Source: JAVBQG01 sp031549185
Lineage (GTDB): Bacteria > Synergistota > Synergistia > Synergistales > Synergistaceae
DNA: 64,000 nt
Assembly (NCBI GenBank): GCA_031549185.1
Contig: JAVBQG010000018.1
Span: 3,469-67,468, forward strand
Reading direction: 5' to 3'
Part shown: positions 1-9,182 of the stretch, in pieces
How the letters are laid out: the number at the start of each line of letters is the position of its first letter
Numbering within the stretch: position 1 is the first letter of the stretch
Made by a program: the position numbers and the translations under genes
The notes under the pieces: model-generated
Seen by the model: the letters and a program-made list of their open reading frames with translations, nothing else
Database searches by the model: none
What the model was told of the DNA's origin: nothing

Positions 1-1308
1 TCTGCCAAGCGTTTTTGCGGCGGCAGAGAAGTCATTCTTCTCCATCTGGGACAGCTTGAAAAGATGCCCCGCCTCCAAAATGCCTCTCTCGCGCACCAGC
101 GCGATCAGGCGCGCGGTGGGGAGCTTTTCCGGAGATGTTCGGCTCAGTTCCAAGAGAATGGCCTCCCGCGCCACGCGCTCCTCCCCGCTGTGGGGGCGCC
201 TCGTGTTCGGCAGCAGGATCTCCCCTCCGCCGATGGTTCTGAGGGGGCTGTAGAAGCGCACGACGAAACGCTCGCCCATGGCCGAGGCGATCGGAAACTC
301 GGGGAAGAGCTGCACCAACCCGCTCTCACCCGGTTTGATCACGCGGCGTTTTTCGTCCTTCAGGTTTCCGAGCAGCGAGACTCGGACGACGACGTCCGAG
401 GTGCCGACGTGCAGGCGCAGCCGCTGCCAGTGCCGGATGGGTTCGGGCGCCGAGGGGAGCATGTCGAGGCGCGCGTCGAGGCATTCGGTCGGGAAAAAAC
501 GGCCCGGCGCGCAGGCGACGTCGCCCCTGTGAAGCTGTTCGAGCGAGACGGAGGCCAGGTTGATCGCCGTCCGCTGTCCCGCCACCGCCTCCTGCGACGG
601 GGCGCCGTGGACCTGTATGGAGCGGACCTTGGTCCGAAGGCTGGAGGGCATGATCTCGACGTCGTCTCCCTCGCGCACGGAACCGTGATAGGCGGTGCCG
701 GTTACGACGCTTCCGAAGCCCTTCACGCTGAAGGCGCGGTCGATGGGCAGGAAGAACGCTCCCATCCGGTTTCGCGCGGGCGTGACGGAGACGATCTCCT
801 CGAGCGCCGTGAGCAGGGCGGGTATGCCCTCTCCCGTCGTTGACGAGACGGGCAGGAGCGGCGCTCCCTCCAGAAAGGTTCCCGCCGTGAGCTGCTCCAC
901 GTCGAGTCGCGCCAGTTCGAGCATCTCGTCGTCGACCAGGTCGACCTTGCTGAGTACGACGAGCCCGCTCGAGACGCCGAGCAGTTTCAGGATGTCCAGG
1001 TGCTCGCGGGTCTGGGGCATGACGCCCTCGTCCGCCGCGACGACGAGCATGACGGCGTCGATGCCCGCCACGCCCGCCACCATCTGGCGGATGAATTTCT
1101 CGTGTCCGGGGACGTCGACGATGCTGACGACGCGGCCGGAGGGGAGGGCGAGCGGCGCGAAGCCGAGTTCGATCGTGATGCCGCGTTTTTTCTCCTCGCT
1201 CAAGCTGTCGCAGTCGACGCCCGTCAGCGCGCGCACGAGCGTCGTCTTGCCGTGGTCGATGTGCCCGGCGCTGCCGAGGATGAAGGGGTACTCGGCGCCT
1301 CTATCCAT
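1..1308 (-). CDS. selB: Selenocysteine-specific elongation factor SelB (3' end outside window)
   Basis: SelB is the EF-Tu-like GTPase that carries selenocysteinyl-tRNA to UGA codons marked by a SECIS hairpin. The N-terminus has a P-loop GHIDHGKTTL (about residues 15-24), a switch region RGITIELGF and DVPGHEKFI, the usual SelB GTPase signature. EF-Tu-like beta-barrel domains follow, and the frame stays open to the window edge. The C-terminal winged helices that bind SECIS are therefore mostly or wholly missing here. The ATG overlaps the selA stop by 8 bases, so the two are translationally coupled. No tRNA-Sec or selD was seen in the window. The GTPase motifs make the call secure. Confidence 0.95.
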   Translation of the reverse strand, partial: MDRGAEYPFILGSAGHIDHGKTTLVRALTGVDCDSLSEEKKRGITIELGFAPLALPSGRVVSIVDVPGHEKFIRQMVAGVAGIDAVMLVVAADEGVMPQTREHLDILKLLGVSSGLVVLSKVDLVDDEMLELARLDVEQLTAGTFLEGAPLLPVSSTTGEGIPALLTALEEIVSVTPARNRMGAFFLPIDRAFSVKGFGSVVTGTAYHGSVREGDDVEIMPSSLRTKVRSIQVHGAPSQEAVAGQRTAINLASVSLEQLHRGDVACAPGRFFPTECLDARLDMLPSAPEPIRHWQRLRLHVGTSDVVVRVSLLGNLKDEKRRVIKPGESGLVQLFPEFPIASAMGERFVVRFYSPLRTIGGGEILLPNTRRPHSGEERVAREAILLELSRTSPEKLPTARLIALVRERGILEAGHLFKLSQMEKNDFSAAAKTLGR

Positions 1309-2755
1309 CGTTCGTCGTGTTTCTGTGCGCGAAGATCTCCCGCAGCGCGCGGGAGACCCTCTCCTCCTCGCCCGGCAGCAGTGTGCGGACGTGGAAGATC
1401 AGGCGGTCGTCGCGAATGCCCGCGATCACCGGCACTTCGGCTTCGCGCAGCCTGGCCGCCAGCTTCTCGGCCCTGACGCCGCCGCTCGGGGCGAGCGCGA
1501 CGCCCCAGCCGGGCAGCTCCGTGGCGGGAAAAGCGCCGCCGCCGACGGCGTCGTCCGTCTCGACCAGCGAGACCTTCGGCGAACCGAAGGCGTGCAGTCC
1601 AAGCTCCGCGAAGAGCGCTTCGATCGTCTCAAGCAACGCCTCCGCGCGCGCCCGGAGGACGTCGTTTCTCTCGCGCAGCATCTCCATCGTGGGAATTCTG
1701 CCGCTCTCGCCCTTGAGGTACAGGCGCAGGATTGCCTCGAAGGCGGCGAGCGTCATCTTGTCGACTCGCAGCGCGCGGGCGAGCTGGTTGGTGCGTATCC
1801 GGTCGATCAATTCGCGCGATCCCGCGATGCAGCCGATCTGCGGGCCGCCGAGGAGCTTGTCGCCGGAGAACGTGACGACGTCGACGCCCGTCTCGAGGCA
1901 GCGGCGCACGGTCGGCTCGCCGGAGAGGGTGGGCGCGTCCTCCACCGAGATGTCCTCCAGCAGGCCGCTGCCGAGGTCCTCCATGCAGATCAGCCCGTTT
2001 TCGTGGGCGATCTTCGCCAGCTCCTCGCGAGGCACGGACTCCGTGAAGCCCTGCACGCGGAAGTTCGACGGGTGTACCTTGAGCAGAAGAGCGGTGTCGT
2101 CAGTGATCGCGTCCCGGTAGTCGCGGGGATGGGTACAGTTGGTGGTGCCGACCTCCGCCATGCGCGCGCCCGAGAACGAAAGGATGTCGGGGATGCGGAA
2201 CGAGCCGCCGATCTCGACCAGCTCGCCACGGGAGACGACGACCTCCCGGCCCCTTGCCAGCGCGGCGAGCGCGAGGACCACGGCCCCCGCGTTATTGTTG
2301 ACGACGAGCGCCGCCTCGGCCCCCGTGGCCTGGCAGAGCAGCCATTCGACGTGCGCGTTGCGCTGTCCGCGCGAGCCGGTCTCGGTGGCGTATTCGAGCG
2401 TACTGTAGCCCTTCGCGACGGCGACGACGGCCGAGAGTGCCTCGTCCGGCAGGGGGGAGCGCCCGAGGTTGGTGTGCACAACCACGCCGGTGGCGTTGAC
2501 CACGGGACGAAGGCTGCTGCGCGCGCGGTTTTCGATCAAACGCCTGGCGCGATCCTCCACGATCTCAGCGACGGGGAGGTCGAGCCGCATCGTCCCCTCT
2601 CTCGCATCGCGGCGGAATTCCGAGAGGGCCTCGGAGAAGAGGTCCTTGATCGTCTCGCGCCCGAGCTCGCGTTCGAGCGATTCGACCCACGGTAGCGCCA
2701 GCAGGGAGTCCATTTGAGGTATGGCTCGTAAAAATTTTTGAAGCTCCGCATCCAT
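1301..2755 (-). CDS. selA: L-seryl-tRNA(Sec) selenium transferase SelA
   Basis: SelA is a PLP enzyme that converts seryl-tRNA(Sec) to selenocysteinyl-tRNA(Sec) using selenophosphate. The 484-residue product has normal bacterial SelA length. It contains the PLP-lysine region TFSGDKLLGGPQIG (about residue 300) and an upstream ENRARSSLRPVVNATGVVVH segment typical of the family. It is first in a selA-selB operon. A TATACT hexamer on the minus strand at 2801-2796 is a possible -10, but no good -35 is visible. The start follows an AT-rich leader without a strong ribosome binding site, so the exact start is a little less certain than the function. Confidence 0.95.
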   Translation of the reverse strand: MDAELQKFLRAIPQMDSLLALPWVESLERELGRETIKDLFSEALSEFRRDAREGTMRLDLPVAEIVEDRARRLIENRARSSLRPVVNATGVVVHTNLGRSPLPDEALSAVVAVAKGYSTLEYATETGSRGQRNAHVEWLLCQATGAEAALVVNNNAGAVVLALAALARGREVVVSRGELVEIGGSFRIPDILSFSGARMAEVGTTNCTHPRDYRDAITDDTALLLKVHPSNFRVQGFTESVPREELAKIAHENGLICMEDLGSGLLEDISVEDAPTLSGEPTVRRCLETGVDVVTFSGDKLLGGPQIGCIAGSRELIDRIRTNQLARALRVDKMTLAAFEAILRLYLKGESGRIPTMEMLRERNDVLRARAEALLETIEALFAELGLHAFGSPKVSLVETDDAVGGGAFPATELPGWGVALAPSGGVRAEKLAARLREAEVPVIAGIRDDRLIFHVRTLLPGEEERVSRALREIFAHRNTTNDG

Positions 2756-2880
2756 CGTCGATCACAACCTTTTTTACATCGCATAATGCAGCCAAAGTAT
2801 ACACGAAACTTCCCATCACAACCTCGCGATTTTTGTGCTACATTCAGCGTGATCGGTATGAATGGGAGAGGGGAATTCCG

Positions 2881-3756
2881 ATGGGAGAGAACGGTGGAAA
2901 AATAAACGTGGAGGTCCTGCGTTATCAGCAGTCCGAGGTCGACGGCGCGGCGCTGTATCATGCCATCGCCCGAGGCATACGCGACGAAAAAAATAAAAAC
3001 ATCCTGACGAAGATTGCCTCGGACGAAACGCGCCACGCGAGGATGATCGAGGCACACACAGGGGTCGCGTTGAAACCGAACCGTCTGAGGCTGTTCTTTC
3101 TCTCGCTGTTGACGCGCCTGATGGGCTACACCTTTTCGATCAAGCTGCTCGAGCGCAACGAAAAAACCGCCGGGACGGAGATCGCCCTTGCGTCGCAGAT
3201 CCCCGGTTTCGAGGAGATCGTGCGGGACGAGGAGTCCCATGAGTCGCAGCTCGTCGACATGCTCGAGGAGGAGCGCGTGGGCTACATCGGCAGCATCGTG
3301 CTCGGTATGAACGACGCGCTCGTCGAGCTGACGGGCGCGCTCGCCGGCTACACGCTCGCGATGCGCGACACGCGGATCATCTCGATGGCCGGGCTGATCA
3401 CGGGCTTCTCCGCTACCCTCTCGATGGCGGCCTCGGGTTACCTCTCCGCGCGGGCCGACGGCAGGCGCGACGCGCTCAAGTCGTCCGTCTACACGGGGGT
3501 TGCATACCTGCTGACGGTCGCGCTGCTGATCCTGCCGTATCTCCTCTTTCCAGAAGACGCCTATCTGGCGGCGCTCGGCGTCACAATGGCGGCCGCCATC
3601 GGCATCATTGCCGTCTTCAACGGATATGTCGCCGTCGTGCTCGACCGTTCATTCAAAAAAGGGTTCCTCGAGATGTCCGTCCTCAGCATCGGCGTGGCCG
3701 TCATCTCGTTTGTCATCGGCATCGTCGTCAAGCGGGTGCTGGGTATCGACCTGTGA
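2881..3756 (+). CDS. Ferritin-like/VIT1-CCC1 fusion membrane protein
   Basis: The first 130 or so residues form a rubrerythrin/ferritin-like four-helix region with carboxylate-histidine motifs: an early SEVDGAALYHA, then SDETRHARM and RDEESHESQL, as in diiron proteins. The second half has several hydrophobic helices resembling the VIT1/CCC1 iron-manganese transporter family (GMNDALVELTGALAGYTLA). Such fusions are thought to export or sequester Fe or Mn at the cytoplasmic membrane. I chose the ATG at 2881 (291 aa), which has a GAGAGGGG just upstream, over an in-frame ATG at 2833 that lacks one. Its stop overlaps the next start (TGATG), indicating co-transcription. The metal specificity cannot be read from sequence. 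Confidence 0.85.
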   Translation: MGENGGKINVEVLRYQQSEVDGAALYHAIARGIRDEKNKNILTKIASDETRHARMIEAHTGVALKPNRLRLFFLSLLTRLMGYTFSIKLLERNEKTAGTEIALASQIPGFEEIVRDEESHESQLVDMLEEERVGYIGSIVLGMNDALVELTGALAGYTLAMRDTRIISMAGLITGFSATLSMAASGYLSARADGRRDALKSSVYTGVAYLLTVALLILPYLLFPEDAYLAALGVTMAAAIGIIAVFNGYVAVVLDRSFKKGFLEMSVLSIGVAVISFVIGIVVKRVLGIDL

Positions 3757-4430
3757 TGAAAGTTCGGCGGATATCCCTCGGGCACCTCAACCCCTGGTTG
3801 ATCGAATGCGGCGGGCGGTGGATCGCGGTTGACGCCGGCCGGCCGCGGGCAGTGGATCGCTTTCTGTCGGCGGTCGAAGCCGCCGGCTGCGAGGCGCGCG
3901 AGATCGCGTTGATCGTCGTCACGCACGCGCACTACGACCACGTGGGCGCCGTCGCCGCGCTCAAGGCGCTCTCCGGCGCGCCCGTCGCCGCGCACCGGAG
4001 CGAGGCGGAGATTCTGCGCACCGGTGGCTTCGTCCTCTCCGACGGCCTGAACGCGCTCGGACGCTTCAGGGCCTTCATGGGCCGCCACGTCGTGCCGCGG
4101 TCGGTCTTCGCGTTCGAGCCGTTCGAGCCCGACATCCTCGTCGACGAGGAACGCCGCCTCGACGACCTCGGCTTCCCCTCGGCGCTTGTCCACACGCCCG
4201 GCCACTCCGACGGCTCCATCAGCCTGCTCTTCGACGACGGCAACCTCTTCGCTGGCGACCTGGCGATCACCCAGCCGCTGCCAGGCCTCTGGCGGCACAT
4301 GCCGATCTACGGCACGTCGATCGAAGCGGTCAAAAAAACCTGGCGTGTCATGATCGATCGCGGCGCCAGACACATCTACCCCGGTCACGGCCGCGACTTC
4401 CCGGCGTCGGAGCTGGAGCGGTATTTATAG
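3756..4430 (+). CDS. Metallo-beta-lactamase-fold hydrolase
   Basis: A 224-residue MBL-fold protein with the metal motif THAHYDH (about residues 52-58), a later histidine in HTPGHSDGS, an aspartate in FAGDLA, and a final histidine in YPGHG. These give the full set of ligands for a two-metal site. The short length and lack of extra domains fit a glyoxalase II/RNase Z-like small hydrolase, but the substrate is unknown. It starts at an ATG sharing bases with the stop of the VIT fusion gene, so the two are likely one operon. A perfect palindrome follows 10 bases after the stop. Confidence 0.85.
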   Translation: MKVRRISLGHLNPWLIECGGRWIAVDAGRPRAVDRFLSAVEAAGCEAREIALIVVTHAHYDHVGAVAALKALSGAPVAAHRSEAEILRTGGFVLSDGLNALGRFRAFMGRHVVPRSVFAFEPFEPDILVDEERRLDDLGFPSALVHTPGHSDGSISLLFDDGNLFAGDLAITQPLPGLWRHMPIYGTSIEAVKKTWRVMIDRGARHIYPGHGRDFPASELERYL

Positions 4431-4440
4431 TGTGCAAATA

Positions 4441-4470
4441 AACAATCGAGGCCGCGCGGCCTCGATTGTT
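4441..4470 (-). terminator. Perfect 30-bp palindrome between convergent genes, likely terminator
   Basis: Bases 4441-4470 read identically on both strands (arms AACAATCGAGGCCGC). The palindrome lies between the hydrolase (+) and purF (-). On the minus strand the hairpin runs into a T-rich stretch (TGTTTATTTG), so it best suits purF termination. On the plus strand the tail is poor in T. Confidence 0.6.
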
Positions 4471-4505
4471 TGATGGATATCTTCCACTTTTGAAAATTTG
4501 ACCGC

Positions 4506-5936
4506 CTACTCGAAAATTCTCTCGCAGCTCCCGGCCGCACAGCTGCAGTGGCCGGATTCGGAGGGCGGGTCGAGGTAGTCGCCGTCGAAGCAGGCGGTGC
4601 AGAGTGCGTCTTGCGGGAGGCCGATCGCGTCGATCATGTCCTCTTTGCTCAGGTAGCAGAGCGAGTCCGCGCCGACGGAGTTCGCGATCTCCTCCAGCGA
4701 CTGCCTCGCGGCGGCGAGGTCGCCCGTCGACGGTGTGTCGAGGCCGTAGAAGCAGGGGTGACGTACGGGCGGCGAGGAGATGCGCAGGTGGATGGCCGTC
4801 GTCTTGCACTCGCGGATCATGGCGACCACGAGGCCCGCCGTTGTGCCGCGCACGATCGAGTCGTCGACCAGCACGACGCTGTTGCCCGCGAAGAGTTCGG
4901 GGCTGGGGTTGAGCTTGATGCGGACGCCAAGCTCCCGCACGCGCTGCGTCGGCTGAATGAACGTGCGCCCCACGTAGCGGTTGCGGACGACCGCGGACTC
5001 GAACGGCAACCCCGCCTCCTGGGCGTAGCCGATCGCCGCGGTGGTGCCGCTGTCCGGCATGGAGGCGACGAAGTTCGCGTCCGCGGCGTTCGCGTTCGAC
5101 AGGACGTGCTCCCCCGAGTTGTTGCGGGCGAGGCGACGGCCCATCTCCTTGCGCGCTTTGTAGACCGAGCGGCCCTCGATGACGCTGTCGGGGCGCGCGA
5201 GATAGACGTATTCGAACGAGCAGAGGCGCTTGCGGTTGCTGCGCTCCGGCAGGTAATGGGACGAAAGGCCGTTCTCGCCGATCAGAAGCACTTCGCCCGG
5301 TTCGACGTCGCGCACGAACTCCACGCCGAGGAGGTGAAAGGCGCAGGACTCGGACGACACGTACCAGTTGTCGCCGCGGCGGCCGAGCGCGAGCGGGCGG
5401 AAGCCCCAGGGATCGCGCGCGGCGACGAGCCCCTCTTCGAGCAGGACGACGAGGCTGAACGCGCCACGTGCCTGTGCCAGCGCACGATGCAGCGCCTCCA
5501 GCGGGCGCGTGCGGGGCTGGTGGGCGAGGAGGTGCAGGATTGCCTCCGTGTCGCAGGTCGACTGGAAGATCGCGCCGCGGTTTTCCAGCGTGTCGCGCAG
5601 CTCGCAGAAGTTGGTGAGGTTGCCGTTGTGAGCGATGGCGACGGGACCCTGCGCGTAGTTCGCGCAGATCGGCTGGGCGTTCTGGATCATGGAGGCCCCT
5701 GCGGTTGAGTAGCGTACATGTCCGATGACGGCGTGCGCGTGAAGGCCCGCGAGGCGCTCCTGATTGAGGGCCTCGTGCACGAGGCCCATGCCGCGCCGCA
5801 AGTTGATCCGCCGGTCGCCGTTGATCCAGGCGATGCCCGCGGACTCCTGCCCGCGGTGCTGAAGGGCCAGAAGCCCGAGATAGACCTCCTCCGCCACGTT
5901 ATCCTTGGTGCTGTATGCACCGAAAACTCCGCACAT
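4506..5936 (-). CDS. purF: Amidophosphoribosyltransferase (glutamine PRPP amidotransferase)
   Basis: PurF catalyses the first step of de novo purine synthesis, PRPP plus glutamine to phosphoribosylamine. The protein (476 aa) begins MCGVFGAY, so Cys2 is the glutaminase nucleophile with no propeptide. A PRPP loop is present as VVLVDDSIVRGTT (about residue 355). Cysteines in LCSFEYVYLARPDS, HPCFYGLD and CTACF match the positions of the Fe-S cluster ligands of the Bacillus-type enzyme, suggesting an oxygen-sensitive 4Fe-4S form. It starts 3 bases after the purL stop and is the last gene of purSQLF. Confidence 0.97.
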   Translation of the reverse strand: MCGVFGAYSTKDNVAEEVYLGLLALQHRGQESAGIAWINGDRRINLRRGMGLVHEALNQERLAGLHAHAVIGHVRYSTAGASMIQNAQPICANYAQGPVAIAHNGNLTNFCELRDTLENRGAIFQSTCDTEAILHLLAHQPRTRPLEALHRALAQARGAFSLVVLLEEGLVAARDPWGFRPLALGRRGDNWYVSSESCAFHLLGVEFVRDVEPGEVLLIGENGLSSHYLPERSNRKRLCSFEYVYLARPDSVIEGRSVYKARKEMGRRLARNNSGEHVLSNANAADANFVASMPDSGTTAAIGYAQEAGLPFESAVVRNRYVGRTFIQPTQRVRELGVRIKLNPSPELFAGNSVVLVDDSIVRGTTAGLVVAMIRECKTTAIHLRISSPPVRHPCFYGLDTPSTGDLAAARQSLEEIANSVGADSLCYLSKEDMIDAIGLPQDALCTACFDGDYLDPPSESGHCSCAAGSCERIFE

Positions 5937-5939
5937 GTT

Positions 5940-8096
5940 TTATTTCGAACCTCCGTGAAATGCTTTTCCCAGATCGTCCAGACCGATGTTCAGGGTATTT
6001 TGAATGTTCAGCGATGCTCCGTCGACCGTGCCGATGTTCGCGACCGGATAGCCCTCCCAGATCGTCATGAATTTCTCGCGATTCTCCTCCGATACGAAGT
6101 AGAGCGCGCGGGGGCCGCCCTCTCCGAAGAGAACGGCGGTGAGGTCGCCCGCGGGGAGCGAGATATCCATGCCCAGATTCGAAGCGATCGCCTCCTGCGC
6201 GAGCGCGACGGCGAGGCCGCCTCCCGCGAGCGCGCGCGCGCTGCCCGCGGCGCCCTTGCGTGTCGTCTCCGTCGCCCGTTCGGCGAATTTTTCCTCCATT
6301 TTTGCGTCGTACTTGTGCGTTATGCCCTGCGGTTTGGCACGAGAATTTTCACTGCAGAGGATCTGCCAGCGGCTGGCGCCGAGAGACCCCGGCTCCAACC
6401 CCACGAGATAGACGGCGTCTCCCTCCTTTGCCTCGCCCGCAGGCAGATAATACCCGCAGTGCGAGACGAGGCCCGCCGCCACCACCACCGGTGTGGGGTA
6501 GATGCCGCCGCGCGGCGTCTCGTTGTAGAGGCTGACGTTACCGGAGACGACCGGGCACTCCAGGTCGCGGCAGACAGTCGCGAGGCCGCGCACGCACTCC
6601 GACAGGTCGTGGAAGTTCTCGGGGTTCTCCGGCGACGGGAAATTGAGGCAGTTCGTCATGCCCAGCGGCTCCGCACCGCAGACGCGCAACTTGCGCAGCG
6701 AGAGCGCCATCGTCTCTGCCGCGCCCGTGAAGGGATCGGTCCAGCACTTCCACGGCTCCCCCTCCATCGAGTAGGCCACGAGGCTGTCCGAGTCGGGGAC
6801 GCGGATTACAGAGACGGGCGCGCCCGGCCACTCGACGGTGCGAAGCTGCACCTGGCAGTCGTACTGTTGCCAGATCTCGCGCCTCTCTCGCCCCTCGGGC
6901 GAGCCGATCAATTTCAGGAGGTCTGCCGCCGGGTCGGCGCACTTCATGCCCGCGGGGAGCGCCCTGCGCTCGCCCAGGTTCTTCGGCTCCGCGCTCGGCC
7001 AGGGGATCACCGGCGCGTCGCCGAGGATGGAGAGGGGGAGATCGGCGAGCAGCGCCCCGTTCTTGTAGACCTTGTAGCGGTCGCCGGTCGTGACGTTGCC
7101 CACGACCACGCACTCGAGCGTGAAGTGGTCCGCGACGGCCTTGACGGCGTCGAACTTCTCCGGGTTCACGATCAGCAACATGCGCTCCTGCGACTCGGAG
7201 AGGAAGATCTCCCACGGCTCCATCTCCTCGCGGAGGGGGATCTTTTCGCAGAAAATCTCCATGCCGGCGCCGCTCTTGTGCGCGATCTCGCTCGACGAGG
7301 AGAGGATGCCCGCCGCGCCCATGTCCTGCATCGACGCGATCATGCCGGCGCTCTGCAGTTCGAGGCAGCAGTCGATCAGCAGCTTTTCCTCGAAGGGGTC
7401 GCCGATCTGGATCTGCGGCCTGCTGGCGGCGCTGTCGTCGTCGAGCTCCTTGGAGGCGAACGACGCGCCCGCGATGCCGTCGCGCCCGGTCTTGGAGCCG
7501 AGCAGCACGGCGAGGTCGCCCGGTTTTGCCGTCTTCGAGCTGACCATCGAATCGAGCCGCACGAAGCCGGAGCTGAAGGCGTTGACCAGGGGATTGCCCT
7601 CGAAACAGGGGTCGTAGAACGTCTTGCCGCCGACGGTCGGCACGCCGACCGCGTTGCCGTATCCGGCGATGCCCTCGACGATGCCCTCGGCCAGCGTCGC
7701 CGACTTTCCCGAGTCGGGCGGACCGAGAAAGAGGCCGTCCATCGACGCCGCGGGCTTCGCGCCCATCGCGAGGATGTCGCGGACGATGCCGCCGACGCCC
7801 GTCGCCGCGCCCTGGTAGGGAGCGACGGCCGAGGGGTGGTTGTGGCTCTCGACCTTGAAGGCCAGGCCCCAGCCCGCGCCGCAGTCGACCACGCCGGCGT
7901 TCTCGCCGGGGCCCTGCACGACGGCCGTCCCCTTCTGGGGGAACTGCGACAGCAGCGGCCGCGTGGATTTGTAGCTGCAGTGCTCGGACCACATGACGCC
8001 GATCAACGCCGTCTCGAGCTCGTTCGGCTCGCGCCCGAGCATCCCTTTGATCGTCTCGTACTCTCTATCCGAAAGACCTGCGTCGCGATAGTTCAT
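5940..8096 (-). CDS. purL: Phosphoribosylformylglycinamidine synthase, large subunit
   Basis: PurL (718 aa, the small bacterial type that needs PurS and PurQ) makes FGAM from FGAR with ATP and glutamine-derived ammonia. Family motifs include MWSEHCSYKSTR near the N-terminus (about residues 33-44), KVESHNHPSAV with the catalytic histidine, and GVGGIVRDI. The ATG overlaps the purQ stop in an ATGA, and the stop lies 3 bases before purF. The order purS-purQ-purL-purF, together with the short form, shows a three-part FGAM synthase complex. Confidence 0.98.
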   Translation of the reverse strand: MNYRDAGLSDREYETIKGMLGREPNELETALIGVMWSEHCSYKSTRPLLSQFPQKGTAVVQGPGENAGVVDCGAGWGLAFKVESHNHPSAVAPYQGAATGVGGIVRDILAMGAKPAASMDGLFLGPPDSGKSATLAEGIVEGIAGYGNAVGVPTVGGKTFYDPCFEGNPLVNAFSSGFVRLDSMVSSKTAKPGDLAVLLGSKTGRDGIAGASFASKELDDDSAASRPQIQIGDPFEEKLLIDCCLELQSAGMIASMQDMGAAGILSSSSEIAHKSGAGMEIFCEKIPLREEMEPWEIFLSESQERMLLIVNPEKFDAVKAVADHFTLECVVVGNVTTGDRYKVYKNGALLADLPLSILGDAPVIPWPSAEPKNLGERRALPAGMKCADPAADLLKLIGSPEGRERREIWQQYDCQVQLRTVEWPGAPVSVIRVPDSDSLVAYSMEGEPWKCWTDPFTGAAETMALSLRKLRVCGAEPLGMTNCLNFPSPENPENFHDLSECVRGLATVCRDLECPVVSGNVSLYNETPRGGIYPTPVVVAAGLVSHCGYYLPAGEAKEGDAVYLVGLEPGSLGASRWQILCSENSRAKPQGITHKYDAKMEEKFAERATETTRKGAAGSARALAGGGLAVALAQEAIASNLGMDISLPAGDLTAVLFGEGGPRALYFVSEENREKFMTIWEGYPVANIGTVDGASLNIQNTLNIGLDDLGKAFHGGSK

Positions 8097-8809
8097 CCTT
8101 TACACCCCGCATTTTTTGCCCAGCCCATGATCGATTCCCAGAATTGCCTGCCGTCTGTGCCGCCGACGAGGCCGCGTACCGTCGCGCGCTCGGGGTGCGG
8201 CATGATGCCCAGTACATTGCCGCGCTCGTTCACGATGCCGGCGATGCCGTTCAGCGAGCCGTTCGGCGCGTATTTCTCACCCGCGTCGCCTGTCTCTGGA
8301 TCTGCGTAGCGGAAGATTACGCGGTTCTCCCGTTCGAGCTTCGCCAGTTCGTCGGGTGGCAGGAAGAAGAGTCCCTCGTGGTGCGCAATGGGGAACTGCG
8401 CGATCTCGCCCTTCGCGAACGCGCACGAGAAGGGCGTGTCGTCCCGCTCGATCCGGACGTACGTTTTGCTGCAGATGAAGCGCAGGTTCGCGTTGGTGAG
8501 AAGAGCGCCCGGCAGAAGCCTCGCCTCCGTCAGAATCTGAAACCCGTTGCAGATCCCGGCCACCAGCCCGCCGCGATCCGCGTGCGCGCGCACTGCCTTC
8601 ATCAGGGGAGATTTCGCCGCGAGCGCCCCTGTGCGCAGGTAGTCGCCGTACGAGAAGCCGCCCGGGACCATGACGAGGTCGGGTGGCGCGGGAAAATCCT
8701 CCTCGTCGTGCCAGACCAGGTCAACCGGCCCCATCTCCATGTCGGCGATGGCGTTCGCGACGTCGTTGTCGCAGTTGCTGCCGGGGAAGACGACGAGCGC
8801 GCTTCTCAC
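8093..8809 (-). CDS. purQ: Phosphoribosylformylglycinamidine synthase, glutaminase subunit
   Basis: PurQ is the class I glutamine amidotransferase that supplies ammonia to PurL. The 238-residue product has the oxyanion region VPGGFSYGDYLR and the nucleophile-elbow cysteine in GICNGFQIL (about residue 89), with the His-Glu pair in MPHPER near the end. I chose the GTG at 8809, which overlaps the purS stop; an upstream ATG in the same frame would add 87 residues that are only an out-of-frame reading of purS. A four-base ATGA overlap follows with purL. Confidence 0.97.
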   Translation of the reverse strand: MRSALVVFPGSNCDNDVANAIADMEMGPVDLVWHDEEDFPAPPDLVMVPGGFSYGDYLRTGALAAKSPLMKAVRAHADRGGLVAGICNGFQILTEARLLPGALLTNANLRFICSKTYVRIERDDTPFSCAFAKGEIAQFPIAHHEGLFFLPPDELAKLERENRVIFRYADPETGDAGEKYAPNGSLNGIAGIVNERGNVLGIMPHPERATVRGLVGGTDGRQFWESIMGWAKNAGCKG

Positions 8810-9063
8810 TTCCGCAGCTCCAGCGTGAAGGTGTAGGCCTCGATCAGATCGTTGACCAGCAGGTCGGCCGCCGTCGCTTTGACGAGCTCGCCCGCGGCGG
8901 CCTCGTCCCTTGCCTCCACGTTCATGCGGATGAATTTCCCGACCCGCACATCTCCCGCCGCCGTATAACCGTGGCTCTTCAGCGTCTTCTCGACCGCCTT
9001 GCCCTGGATATCCAGCACGCCGTCTTTCGGCAAAATCGTTATGTCCGCCCTGTAAACGTTCAT
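8806..9063 (-). CDS. purS: Phosphoribosylformylglycinamidine synthase subunit PurS
   Basis: An 85-residue protein with the PurS fold pattern: an N-terminal VYRADITILPKDGVLDIQG strand-loop, the central segment VRVGKFIRM and the C-terminal NDLIEAYTFTLEL. PurS dimers bridge PurL and PurQ in organisms with split FGAM synthase. It is first in the operon, preceded by GGGAGG about 11 bases upstream and by a strong promoter. No purine riboswitch is evident in the roughly 40-base leader. Confidence 0.96.
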   Translation of the reverse strand: MNVYRADITILPKDGVLDIQGKAVEKTLKSHGYTAAGDVRVGKFIRMNVEARDEAAAGELVKATAADLLVNDLIEAYTFTLELRK

Positions 9064-9107
9064 TCTGCAAACAGCCTCCCTGAGGGTTCTGATGAAATCA
9101 CGCTGAT

Positions 9108-9136
9108 ATTATCGAGTCGAAGATATTAATTGTCAA
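9108..9136 (-). promoter_or_regulatory. Sigma70-type promoter of purSQLF
   Basis: On the minus strand TTGACA (9136-9131) is separated by 17 bases from GATAAT (9113-9108). This is a near-consensus promoter about 45 bases before the purS start, just past the terminator of the upstream gene. Confidence 0.8.
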
Positions 9137-9182
9137 CTTATAATGCTGAGTGAATATAAACCAGAAGATGAATGTAAAGAAA

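Noticed and set aside
1..2755. tRNA-Sec or a selenoprotein with in-frame UGA near selAB.
   Set aside because: No tRNA-Sec-like cloverleaf was seen and no gene in the window needed a UGA read-through to restore a conserved domain.
9064..9107. Purine riboswitch in the leader of purSQLF.
   Set aside because: The leader is only about 40 bases from the predicted start site to purS and has no matching core or terminator.
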